Part shown: positions 18,043 to 25,652 of the stretch, one piece after another | Layout: the number at the start of each line of letters is the position of its first letter | Numbering within the stretch: the first letter of the stretch is position 1 | Origin: Didemnitutus sp047777955 | GTDB taxonomy: Bacteria > Verrucomicrobiota > Verrucomicrobiia > Opitutales > Opitutaceae | Assembly (NCBI RefSeq): GCF_047777955.1 | Contig: NZ_CP180537.1 | Span: 3,286,001 to 3,350,000 of the forward strand | Length of the DNA: 64,000 nt | Direction of reading: 5' to 3' | The notes under the pieces: model-generated | The model's database searches: none | What the model was told of the DNA's origin: nothing | What the model saw: only the letters and a program-made list of their open reading frames with translations | Translations under genes and position numbers: made by a program

Positions 18043-19844
18043 GGGGCGGCTCCGGTCAGGGCCAGGGCGACGCGCGACGGCGCGCGCACGGGCTTGATGT
18101 CGAGATATTGGATGAGTTGTTCGGCGACGTGCTTGAACGCCGGGGCGGAGACGGCGCGGCCGTAGGCGAGACCGCCGGGGACCTTGGCGTCGTCGACGAT
18201 GACGGAGAGCACGACCTGCGGGCGGCTGGCGGGGAAGAAGCCGACGAACGAGGCGACGTGGCGCGTGGTGGAGTATTTGCCGTCGACGAGCTTCTGCGTC
18301 GTGCCGGTCTTGCCCGCGATCTCGAAGCCCTCGATGTCGAAGCCGTCGGCGGTGCCGCCGGGGCCGACGACGCCGTGGAGCATCTGCGCGAGCGTGGCGG
18401 CGGTGCTGGGGCGGAGGACCTGGTTGCGCTTCTCGGGCGTGAAGGCGCGGACGACCTTGCCCTCGGGGTCGCGGATTTCCTTGATGATCTGCGGGCGGAG
18501 CAGCGTGCCGCCGTTGGCGACGACGCTCATCGCCATGTGAATCTGCAGCGGCGTGGCGGCGACGGCGTGGCCCATCGGCATGCGCGTGATGGTGAGGCCG
18601 TCCCACTTGGCCGGCGGCTCGAGGATGCCGCGCACCTCGCCGCCGAGGCCGAACTTGGTCGTCTCGCCGAAGCCGTAGAGTTTCGCGTATTCGTAGAAGC
18701 GCTGGGCGCCCATCGCCATCGCGATGTGGGCGGCGCCGCGGTTGCTCGAGTGGCTGACGATCTCGCGCACGGAGAGGACGCCCATCGGGTGGTCCTCCTT
18801 GGGCAGCCGGCGCTCCTTGCCGTCGATGATGACGGTGGGCGCCTCGCAGTCGAAGGTGGTGGTGGGGAGGACGGTGCCGTCGTTCAGGCCGCCGCCGGCG
18901 GCGACGATCTTGAAGGTGGAGCCGGGCTCGACGATGTCGGTGACGGCGTTGTTGCGCTGGACGTCGAGCGGGGCCTTGAAGAACTCGTTGAGGTTGTAGC
19001 TCGGCCAGTTGGCCAGGCCGAGGATGGCGCCGGTCTGCGGGTCGCTGACGATGATGGTGGCGAACTTCGGATGGTATTTCGCGGCGAGGGCGTCGAGTTC
19101 GCGCTCGATGACGTTCTGGATGACGGAGTCGATCGTGAGCACGACGTCGTGGCCGTCCTGCGGATCGACCTCGCGGGTGCGGAACTGCGCCATCTCGCGG
19201 CGCGCGCCGTCCTTTTCGGACTCGATCCAGCCGTCCTGGCCCTTGAGGTAGAGGTCGAGGTGCTTCTCGGCGCCGGTGACGGGGATGTTCTCCTTGTTGA
19301 TGTAGCCGATGACGTGGGCGGCGAGCTGGTTGCCGGGATAGACGCGCTTGTAGCCGCGGGAGCCGTAGAGGCCGCGGATGCGCAGGTCCATGATCTTGTC
19401 GTAGATCGCCTCGTCGACCTCGTCGGCCAGCTTCACGTAGCGGACGCGCTTGTCCTTCACCGCCTCGTCGGTGGAGGCGAGGGCGAGCTGGGCGGCGGCG
19501 ATGGACTTGCGGAGGGTCTTGTCGAGCTCGAGGTAATTGGTGCCGAGCAGGCGCGCGAGGTCGGCCCACTTGGCGCTGTCCGCCTCCTTGAGCATCTCCG
19601 GGTCGGCGCCGAGCACGATGTAGGAGCGCGAGGTGGCGAGGACGTTGCCTTTGGCGTCGAGGATGGCGCCGCGGCGCGCGTGCTCGACGACGATCTGGCG
19701 GCGGGCCTTCTCCACGAAGCGCAGCAGCTCGTCGCGATGCAGGACGTGCAGGTAGACCAGTCGGCCGCACACGGCGGTGAACAGGCCCAGCACGCCCACG
19801 GCGAGGAGCGTCATGCGGACGTTGGAGGCGAAACCCTTCGACAT
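18039..19844 (-). CDS. ftsI: Septal peptidoglycan transpeptidase FtsI (PBP3 class B)
   Basis: A 601-residue penicillin-binding protein cross-linking septal peptidoglycan. One membrane anchor lies at residues about 11-33. The dimerisation domain begins near 55 (ARRGAILDAKGNVLATS). The transpeptidase has the serine motif STFK at 309-312, SSN at 366-368 and KTGTT from 512. The tail after about 560 is short, with no PASTA domain. It starts after ftsL in the junction TGAGCCATG and ends in ATGA overlap with murE. It partners FtsW, encoded in the same cluster. Confidence 0.96.
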   Translation of the reverse strand: MSKGFASNVRMTLLAVGVLGLFTAVCGRLVYLHVLHRDELLRFVEKARRQIVVEHARRGAILDAKGNVLATSRSYIVLGADPEMLKEADSAKWADLARLLGTNYLELDKTLRKSIAAAQLALASTDEAVKDKRVRYVKLADEVDEAIYDKIMDLRIRGLYGSRGYKRVYPGNQLAAHVIGYINKENIPVTGAEKHLDLYLKGQDGWIESEKDGARREMAQFRTREVDPQDGHDVVLTIDSVIQNVIERELDALAAKYHPKFATIIVSDPQTGAILGLANWPSYNLNEFFKAPLDVQRNNAVTDIVEPGSTFKIVAAGGGLNDGTVLPTTTFDCEAPTVIIDGKERRLPKEDHPMGVLSVREIVSHSSNRGAAHIAMAMGAQRFYEYAKLYGFGETTKFGLGGEVRGILEPPAKWDGLTITRMPMGHAVAATPLQIHMAMSVVANGGTLLRPQIIKEIRDPEGKVVRAFTPEKRNQVLRPSTAATLAQMLHGVVGPGGTADGFDIEGFEIAGKTGTTQKLVDGKYSTTRHVASFVGFFPASRPQVVLSVIVDDAKVPGGLAYGRAVSAPAFKHVAEQLIQYLDIKPVRAPSRVALALTGAAP

Positions 19845-19847
19845 GGC

Positions 19848-20264
19848 TCAGCGCGAGAGGGAGGCGGGGATGACGCGGAACGCGAAGGTGTTGGCGTTCT
19901 GCGCGGCGTTGGCCGAGCGGAAGATCGCCTCGGCCGCGGCCTTGCGGCTCAGCTCGAGGACCGGATCGCGCTCGACGCGGACGACCTGGACTTCCCGGGC
20001 GGTGGCGAGGCCGAGGCGGAGCGCGTCGTTCTGCTGGAGCAGCGAGGCCACGCTCTCGGCGGTGGCGATCTGCGCGCCGACCTCGTCGAGCTTGCGCACG
20101 ACATCGGCGGTCTCGCCCTCGAGGACGCGGATGCGGTTGGCGGTGGCGAAGATTTCCTGGCGGACCCAGACGGCGCCGAGGCCGAGGGTGCCGGCGAACA
20201 TGAGGAGCGCGAGCGTCAGGAGGACGAGCTTGTTGACGAGCGCGTTGGGAGGAGGCGGCTTCAT
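19848..20264 (-). CDS. ftsL: FtsL-like bitopic division protein
   Basis: A 138-residue protein with a short cytoplasmic N-terminus, one membrane helix (LVNKLVLLTLALLMFAGTLGLGAVWV) and a periplasmic helix that can form a coiled coil (residues about 40-85). It is assigned FtsL by architecture and by its place between rsmH and ftsI, since FtsL sequences are poorly conserved. It would connect FtsQ/FtsB-type proteins to FtsI-FtsW. The C-terminal part (VVRVERDPVLELSRKAA onward) is longer than in many FtsL. There are 10 bases between the rsmH stop and ATG. Confidence 0.75.
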   Translation of the reverse strand: MKPPPPNALVNKLVLLTLALLMFAGTLGLGAVWVRQEIFATANRIRVLEGETADVVRKLDEVGAQIATAESVASLLQQNDALRLGLATAREVQVVRVERDPVLELSRKAAAEAIFRSANAAQNANTFAFRVIPASLSR

Positions 20265-20274
20265 CGACGGAGGA

Positions 20275-21189
20275 TCAGAGTTTGCGGAGGACGCGCAGCT
20301 TGGCGGAGCGGCTGCGGGGGTTGGTGGAAATCTCGGCGGCGGAGGGCACGACCGGCTTGCGGGTGAGGAGCTCGGCGTGCTTCGCGCGCAGCTGCTGCGG
20401 CGTGGCGTCATTCTCGTCGACCGGCAGGCCGCAGAGGCGGCGGAAGGCCTGCTTTACCGGGCGGTCTTCGAGGGAGTGGAAGCTGATGACCGCGAGCACG
20501 CCGCCGGAGGCGAGCCGCTCGAAGGCCGCGGGCAGCGCGCGCTCGATCGCGCCGATCTCGTCGTTCACGGCGATGCGGATGCCCTGGAAGCTGCGCGTGG
20601 CGGGATTGATTTTGCTCTCGCGCTTCACGGCGGCCGGGATCGCGTCGGCGATCACCTGCGCGAGCGACGCGGTGCGGGCGAGCTGACCGGTGCCGCGCGC
20701 GGCCTCGATCGCGGTAACGACACGGCGCCAGTTCGGCTCCTCGCCGTAGTCGCGAATGGCGCGGACGAGGGCGTCGTGCGAGGCGACCTCGAGCCACCGT
20801 GCGGCCGGCTGGCCCTCGCGCGGATTCATGCGCATGTCGACCGGCGCGTCGTGGCGGAAGGCGAAGCCGCGCTCGACCTCGTCGAGTTGGAAGGACGAGA
20901 CGCCGAGGTCGAACAGGATGCCGGCGAAGCCGTGCTCGGGCAGCGCGGCGAGGTCGCCGAAATTCAGGTCGACGAAGCGAAAGGCGCCCGGGAACTGCGC
21001 CTGCACCGACGCAGCCCGGGGTTGGGCGGATGGATCCCGGTCCAGTGCTACCACACTGGCGCCACGGCGCAGAATCTCCTGCGTATGGCCACCACCGCCG
21101 AAAGTGCAGTCGAGGTAAGTCCGGCCGCTCTCCGGCGCGAGGTGGGCGATCACCTCGTGCAGGAGAACCGGCTGGTGCCCCACGGTCAT
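20275..21189 (-). CDS. rsmH: 16S rRNA (cytosine-1402-N4) methyltransferase RsmH
   Basis: A 304-residue SAM-dependent methyltransferase for C1402 of 16S rRNA. Motifs are HQPVLLHEVIAHL at the start, LDCTFGGGGHTQEIL (SAM site), FDLGVSSFQLDEVERGFAF, MRMNPREGQ, FQGIRIAVNDE and VISFHSLEDRPVK. ATG at 21189 matches the usual family start. The frame is open upstream with other ATGs at 21225 and 21294, but those extra residues look non-family. It is the second conserved gene of the cluster, 17 bases after a 47-residue ORF. Confidence 0.95.
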   Translation of the reverse strand: MTVGHQPVLLHEVIAHLAPESGRTYLDCTFGGGGHTQEILRRGASVVALDRDPSAQPRAASVQAQFPGAFRFVDLNFGDLAALPEHGFAGILFDLGVSSFQLDEVERGFAFRHDAPVDMRMNPREGQPAARWLEVASHDALVRAIRDYGEEPNWRRVVTAIEAARGTGQLARTASLAQVIADAIPAAVKRESKINPATRSFQGIRIAVNDEIGAIERALPAAFERLASGGVLAVISFHSLEDRPVKQAFRRLCGLPVDENDATPQQLRAKHAELLTRKPVVPSAAEISTNPRSRSAKLRVLRKL

Positions 21190-21205
21190 GGCCCGGGTCG
21201 GAAGC

Positions 21206-21349
21206 TCAAGCGACGCGACGCACATGGGTTTTCTTGCGGCGGAGGGGAGACGCTCCGCGCGCGTCGCGCCGGTTGGCGCAACGGACCATGGCAAGCTTGG
21301 GCAGGGGCTGGGGACGGACAGGGGTGTGGTGCATGGTCGTGGTTTTCAT
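21206..21349 (-). CDS. Possible 47-residue basic protein between mraZ and rsmH
   Basis: ATG lies in a TGAGCCATG junction directly after the mraZ stop, the same junction used by ftsI, lpxA, pstA and the 102-residue ORF. The peptide is basic and proline-rich (MKTTTMHHTPVRPQPLPKLA, later SPLRRKKTHVRRVA). About 77% of codons end in G or C, lower than its neighbours, so the coding evidence is moderate. It ends 17 bases before rsmH. The function is unknown; it may be a leader-type coupling ORF. Confidence 0.45.
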   Translation of the reverse strand: MKTTTMHHTPVRPQPLPKLAMVRCANRRDARGASPLRRKKTHVRRVA

Positions 21350-21352
21350 GGC

Positions 21353-21805
21353 TCAGAGGCCGATGCGGCGCATCATGTCGCCGAAGTTCTCGCCCGCCGT
21401 GGCGCGCTGCATGTCCTGCCAGCGCGACGGGCTCATGATGTTGAAAGTGTCGCCCATGCCCACGAGCACCGCGTCCTTCGCGATGCCGGCGTGGGCGAGC
21501 AGGTCGGCCGAGGCGCCGAAGCGGCCCTGCTTGTCGAACGTGAACTGGAGCGCCGACGAAAAGATGCGCGCCTTCACCGCCTGCGCGTCGCGGTCCGAGA
21601 GCTTCATCTCGCCGATCTGCGCGAGCAGCTTCTCCACGCGCGCCGGCGGCAGCACGGCGATGTAACCATCCGGGTGCGGCATGGCCAAAAACGTCTCCGC
21701 GTCCGTGTGAACCCAGCGCCAGAGCGACGGAATCGTGAGACGATTCTTGTCGTCGAGCGTGTGCTCAAAACGGCCGGAATAAACGGTTGTGCCTGACTGC
21801 GCCAT
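21353..21805 (-). CDS. mraZ: Transcriptional regulator MraZ
   Basis: A 150-residue AbrB-fold DNA-binding protein that represses the division cluster in characterised bacteria. Two MraZ half-domains are visible: YSGRFEHTLDDKNRLTIPSLWR near the N-terminus and FTFDKQGRFGASADLLAHAGI near residue 92, each with the DxxGR/K-type loop. I chose ATG at 21805 (MAQSGTTVYSGRFEHTLD); an upstream ATG at 21871 would run through the operator. It is the first gene of the dcw cluster. Confidence 0.94.
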   Translation of the reverse strand: MAQSGTTVYSGRFEHTLDDKNRLTIPSLWRWVHTDAETFLAMPHPDGYIAVLPPARVEKLLAQIGEMKLSDRDAQAVKARIFSSALQFTFDKQGRFGASADLLAHAGIAKDAVLVGMGDTFNIMSPSRWQDMQRATAGENFGDMMRRIGL

Positions 21806-21841
21806 GAAGGGTGTCCGAGAAGGGCGTCGAGTGCTAGCCGC

Positions 21842-21865
21842 CCCAAAGTGCACCATTTCTCCCCA
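21842..21865 (-). promoter_or_regulatory. Candidate MraZ operator: three boxes at 10-bp spacing
   Basis: Read on the minus strand, TGGG, TGGT and TGGG boxes lie at 21862-21865, 21852-21855 and 21842-21845, exactly 10 bp apart. The known MraZ site is a set of TGGGN direct repeats with 10-bp period upstream of mraZ. The boxes lie 37-60 bases before the mraZ ATG, where binding would block transcription. The middle box has one mismatch. Confidence 0.75.
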
Positions 21866-22117
21866 TTCCACCCCCTGCGCTCAAGTAAAAAAGCGGCGTA
21901 ACTACCGTGTTTTTATTCACAAAGCGCTAACAGGCCCCTGCCGCGCGCCGCGGGTGCGCCCTCCCCTACACCCCGCCTGGCGTTCGAAACGGACCTGACC
22001 TGGCGCCGCCTCCCCGAACGCGGCTACCGCGGTTCCGCGCGGCCGAGGCTTGGTCCCGCGGCCGCGCGCGAGCGTCTCAGCCCACCCTACCCGGCCCGCA
22101 AACGGCAGACCGGCACG
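21866..22117. other. Intergenic region upstream of the dcw cluster
   Basis: No gene is visible. 21886-21932 is the most AT-rich patch for several kilobases and lies just upstream of the MraZ boxes, so the cluster promoter is probably here. I could not fix convincing -35 and -10 hexamers. A GC-rich inverted repeat at 22036-22068 (10-bp arms, no U-tract) follows the marR gene and might end its transcript. Confidence 0.4.
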
Positions 22118-22540
22118 TCAGTCGTCCCGCCCGGGCAGCATGCCCAGGATGCGCCGGAGTTCGGGACCGGTTCGCGCGAGCTCGTCCAGATGCGCCACGG
22201 ACAGGCGCGCGATCAGCGCCTCGCCCTGCCGGGTCAGCTCCAGCTCCACGCGCCGGCGGTCCCGCCGGCTCACCCGGCGGCGCACCAGGCCGCGGCGCAC
22301 CAGGCGGTCGACCAGGCCGACGGCGCTGTGATGCTTGAGCGCGAGATGATCGGCGAGGCCGCTGATGGTGATGCCGTCCGGCTCCGGCCAGCCCTTGATC
22401 GAGAGCAGCGCCTGATGCTGCCGCGGCGGCAGGCCCGCGGCGACGGCGGCCTCGTGGCTGAAGGCGAGGAACCGGCGCATGGCGCGGCGCAGCTCCGCCA
22501 GGGTGCGGTATTCGGCGAGCGTCGGCGTGCGGCGGGGCAT
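22118..22540 (-). CDS. MarR-family transcriptional regulator
   Basis: A 140-residue winged-helix repressor. The recognition-helix region is ISGLADHLALKHHSAVGLVDRL (residues 59-80), and the wing is VRRRVSRRDRRRVELELTRQG, with the charged D/R pair typical of MarR proteins. The N-terminal helices (residues 8-50) would form the dimer and ligand region. It is divergent from the ClC channel gene, and a palindrome in the shared promoter is a likely operator. It probably represses itself and perhaps the channel gene. The ligand is unknown. Confidence 0.9.
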   Translation of the reverse strand: MPRRTPTLAEYRTLAELRRAMRRFLAFSHEAAVAAGLPPRQHQALLSIKGWPEPDGITISGLADHLALKHHSAVGLVDRLVRRGLVRRRVSRRDRRRVELELTRQGEALIARLSVAHLDELARTGPELRRILGMLPGRDD

Positions 22541-22603
22541 CGCCCGAGCAAGAGCGGAATCCCGCGCCGACGCCACCGGGAAGTGCGGCGCCTGGCGGCT
22601 TGA

Positions 22604-22632
22604 AATATATCGTAATACGATGCAATTGTCGC
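22604..22632 (-). promoter_or_regulatory. marR promoter with palindromic operator in its spacer
   Basis: On the minus strand, GCGACA (22632-22627) and TATATT (22609-22604) are separated by exactly 17 bases, a good sigma-70-like promoter for marR. The perfect palindrome ATCGTA-A-TACGAT (22609-22621) fills most of the spacer, the classic place for an autorepressor site. The divergent ClC gene starts 17 bases to the right of the palindrome, so one site could control both. Confidence 0.65.
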
Positions 22633-22637
22633 CCTTC

Positions 22638-24454
22638 ATGTCCGTCCTTCCCTCCGCTTCCTCCTCCCGCCGCCTGGCGGATTTCCGCGCCGATCGCCGC
22701 GTCCTGCTGCTCTCCGCCCTCGCGATCCCGATCGGGCGATCGGCGCGGTCGTGGCGAAGGCGCTGCTCTGGCTGATCGCCGTTTTCACCAACCTGGCGTT
22801 CTTCCAGCGGCTCGCGAGCAGCGCCGTCACGCCGCAGGAGAGCCACCTCGGCCCGTGGATCATCGGCATCCCGGTGCTCGGCGCGCTGGTGATCGGCCTG
22901 ATGGCCCGCTACGGCTCCGAGAAGATCCGGGGCCACGGCATCCCGGAGGCGCTCGAGGCGATCCTGCTCGGCCGCAGCCTGATCAATCCGAAGGTGGCGG
23001 TGCTGAAGCCGATCTCGTCCGCGGTGTCGATCGGCACCGGCGGCCCGTTCGGCGCGGAGGGTCCGATCATCATGACGGGCGGGGCCTTCGGCTCGCTCTT
23101 CGCACAGCTCTTCCACCTCACGGCCTCCGAGCGCAAGACGCTGCTGGTGGCCGGCGCCGCCGCCGGCATGACGGCGGTCTTTGCCACGCCGATCGCCGCC
23201 GTGCTGCTCGCGGTGGAGCTGCTGCTCTTCGAGTGGCGGCCGCGCAGCTTCATTCCCGTGGCGGTGGCGGCCATGGTCGCCGCGCTCGCGCGCGAGCCGC
23301 TGCTCGGCGCGGGTCCGATCTTCGTCGTCCCGCCGCACGGCCTGCTCAGCGCCGGCACGATCGGCATGGCCGCCGTGATCGGCCTCGCCGCCGGCCTCGC
23401 CTCGGGCGGCCTCACCTTCCTCGTCTATGCCTGCGAGGATCGCTTCGAAAAACTGCCCTTGCACTGGATGTGGTGGCCGGCGCTCGGCGCCGTCGCCATC
23501 GGCGTGGGCGGCTGGCTCGATCCGCGCGTGCTGGGCGTCGGCTACGAATTCATCCACGGCTTGCTCCGCGGCGAGCTGACCGGCCTGCCCGCGATCACAC
23601 TGCTGCTGGCCAAGGGCCTCGTCTGGGCGATCGCGCTCGGCTCGGGCACCTCCGGCGGCGTGCTGGCGCCGTTGCTCATGATCGGCGGCGCCCTGGGCGT
23701 GGTGTGCGGCCAGGCGTTCGGCATCGCCGACGCGGGCCTGTGGGCGACGGTGGGCATGGCGGCCATGATGGGCGGGACCATGCGCTCGCCGCTCACCGGC
23801 CTGGTCTTCCTGCTGGAGCTGACGCACGACACCAACGCGCTGCCGGCGCTGCTCGTGAGCACGGTGGCGGCGCTCTGCGTCACGGTGCTCCTGTTGCCGC
23901 GCTCCATCCTCACCGAAAAACTCGCCCGCCGCGGCCAGCACATCGCGCGCGACTACAGCGTGGACGTGCTCGAGCTGCGCCGGGTCGGCGAGGTCATGGA
24001 CCGCAATCCGCCCCGCATCCCGGCGGAGACGCCGCTGGCGGAGGTTTCCGACCGCGTCGCGCGCAGCGACGATCCGCTGAGCCGGCGACAGGCCATCCTG
24101 GTCGAGGACGCGGACGGGGCGCTGGCCGGAATCGTCACCCGCGGCGACCTGTTGCGCGCGCAGAGCGCCGACCGGCACCGCCCGATCCTGGCGATCGCCA
24201 CCCGGCAACTGATCGTGAGCCACCCGGACGAGACCCTGCGCGACGCCCTGGAAAGCATGCTGCGGCACGACATCGGCCGGCTGCCGGTCGTGGATCGTGC
24301 CCAGCCGGGGCGCATCCTCGGCTACCTCGGACGCGCCGACATCCTGGCCGCGCGCGCCGGGCACCATGAGGAGGAACACCGCCGCGAACGCGGCCCGCTG
24401 GGTCAACGCCTGCTGTCGCGGCCGCGGCCGCCGGCACCATCCGCGTCCTCCTGA
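22638..24454 (+). CDS. ClC-family chloride channel/transporter with CBS domains (frameshifted in this sequence)
   Basis: An inner-membrane ClC protein. The N-terminus (MSVLPSASSSRRLADFRADR, first helix) is in one frame and ends at the G3 run 22734-22736. One added base gives IGAIGAVVAKALLWL and a 605-residue protein. The core shows GTGGPFGAEGPI with the gating glutamate and GSGTSGGVLAPLL, the second selectivity motif. Two CBS domains follow (about VMDRNPPRIPAETPL to GDLLRA, and IVSHPDETLRDAL to ADIL). It could be a channel or a Cl/H exchanger. ATG at 22620 is an alternative start but overlaps the operator. Confidence 0.9.
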
Positions 24455-24460
24455 CGCGCG

Positions 24461-25015
24461 TCAGTCGCGCACGGGATGCCGGATGAGGTAACGCCAACCC
24501 GGCGAATCCGGCGGCAACGCCGCACCGCGAAACGTCAGGCCGAGCGCGGTCAGCGCCCGGTCCAGCTCCGGATCGGGCCGCGGCAGATCGATCGCCAGCT
24601 CCGCTGCCTCGTCGAGTCCGCGCGCGAGGCGCTCGCTGCGCGCACGGGCCTCGGCGGCCGGAAGCTCGCGATAGTCGAGCCGCACCCGCACGAGCACCGC
24701 GTCCTCGTCGGCCGTGACGCCGTCGGGAGCGAGCCCGCAGCCGAGGATCTTGTCCGGATCAAACCCCGGCGGATCGGCGCGCAGCCGCGTCAACCGCACC
24801 GCGAACGCCCTCGGCGGCGGCGGCACCTCCGCCCAGGCGAAGCATCCCGGCACGAGCTGCTCGAATTGCCGCCGCAGCGGCTCCGGGCGGTGGTCGTTCA
24901 CGAGCAGGAGGCTCCCGCCCGGCGGCACAGCGCTCCAGCGCCGGAAAATCAGCGTGTGCTTGCGGGCGCACGGCAAGGGGCGGACATCGAGGACATCGGC
25001 AGGCGGTGTTTCCAT
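24461..25015 (-). CDS. DUF2249-domain protein
   Basis: A 184-residue soluble protein. Residues 7-65 (LDVRPLPCARKHTLIFRRW, then LLLVNDHRPEPLRRQFEQL and FAWAEV) match the DUF2249 family, a small TusA-like fold often linked to nitrogen or redox metabolism; the link here is unproven. The second half (about 66-184) is unrecognised and acidic. It is convergent with the ClC gene, with only six bases between the stops. Confidence 0.75.
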   Translation of the reverse strand: METPPADVLDVRPLPCARKHTLIFRRWSAVPPGGSLLLVNDHRPEPLRRQFEQLVPGCFAWAEVPPPPRAFAVRLTRLRADPPGFDPDKILGCGLAPDGVTADEDAVLVRVRLDYRELPAAEARARSERLARGLDEAAELAIDLPRPDPELDRALTALGLTFRGAALPPDSPGWRYLIRHPVRD

Positions 25016-25121
25016 GGAACGCCCCCATTATCCCCTTCGCCCGGCGCGCGGCCTTGAGCGGAATCAAGGGATGTCGCAGCCCGCGGCCACACGTCCGCGG
25101 TCGCGTCGGCGCGGGCCTCGC

Positions 25122-25505
25122 TCAGCGCGCTGGAGGCGGCAGCGGACGGACGGTCGCGATGTAGCTGCCGCCCCCGCCGAAGGCGCGCTCGATCCGCACG
25201 CCCATCCCGACCCGCGTGCCGTCGGGCAGGCGAAAGCCGCGCGGCGCCGGACGGTCGCCCGCCTCGGCCTTGAACGCCGCCCATGCCGCCTCCGCGGCAG
25301 CGTCGGCCGGGGCCGCCTCGAACAAGGCGGCGAACGGCACCGTCACCAGCGGGCGCCGGCCCGCGCCCCAGAGGTCGCCGGCCGTCCGGTTGTGCGCGAC
25401 GATGTTGCCCGAGGCGTCGATCACGAAGGCCGCGCAAAAATCCGTCCGCGCGACCTCGGCTGGGTCGACGGGCGGGGCGGCGGGCTCGCGCGCGGGGAAC
25501 GGCAT
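25122..25505 (-). CDS. Small PAS-domain protein
   Basis: A 127-residue protein made almost entirely of one PAS-like fold: AAFVIDASGNIVAHNRTAGDLWG near residues 25-47, then VTVPFAALFE and a C-terminal GVRIERAFGGGGSYIATVRPL. There is no output domain, so it would act through a partner or be a degenerate sensor. I chose ATG at 25505; upstream in-frame ATG at 25643 would overlap the polymerase promoter region. Its partner and ligand are unknown. Confidence 0.6.
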   Translation of the reverse strand: MPFPAREPAAPPVDPAEVARTDFCAAFVIDASGNIVAHNRTAGDLWGAGRRPLVTVPFAALFEAAPADAAAEAAWAAFKAEAGDRPAPRGFRLPDGTRVGMGVRIERAFGGGGSYIATVRPLPPPAR

Positions 25506-25652
25506 GGCTGGGAGTTCATCCCGCCGGTCCGAATGGTCAAACCACACCCCTGCGCGGCGCTTGCGAATCTCGCCTCGGCCTTTGTCCCGTCGGACCGGCG
25601 GCGGGTGCGCGGTCGGCCTTTGACTCGGAGCGGCGTCCGGCAATTTTCCCTC

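Noticed and set aside
22036..22068. Intrinsic terminator after marR
   Set aside because: The 10-bp GC hairpin has no U-tract on either strand; listed only as a possible structure.
22118..24406. A 762-codon minus-strand frame covering the ClC gene
   Set aside because: Only the last 140 codons (from ATG at 22540) form a MarR protein; the rest is antisense to ClC and of low complexity.
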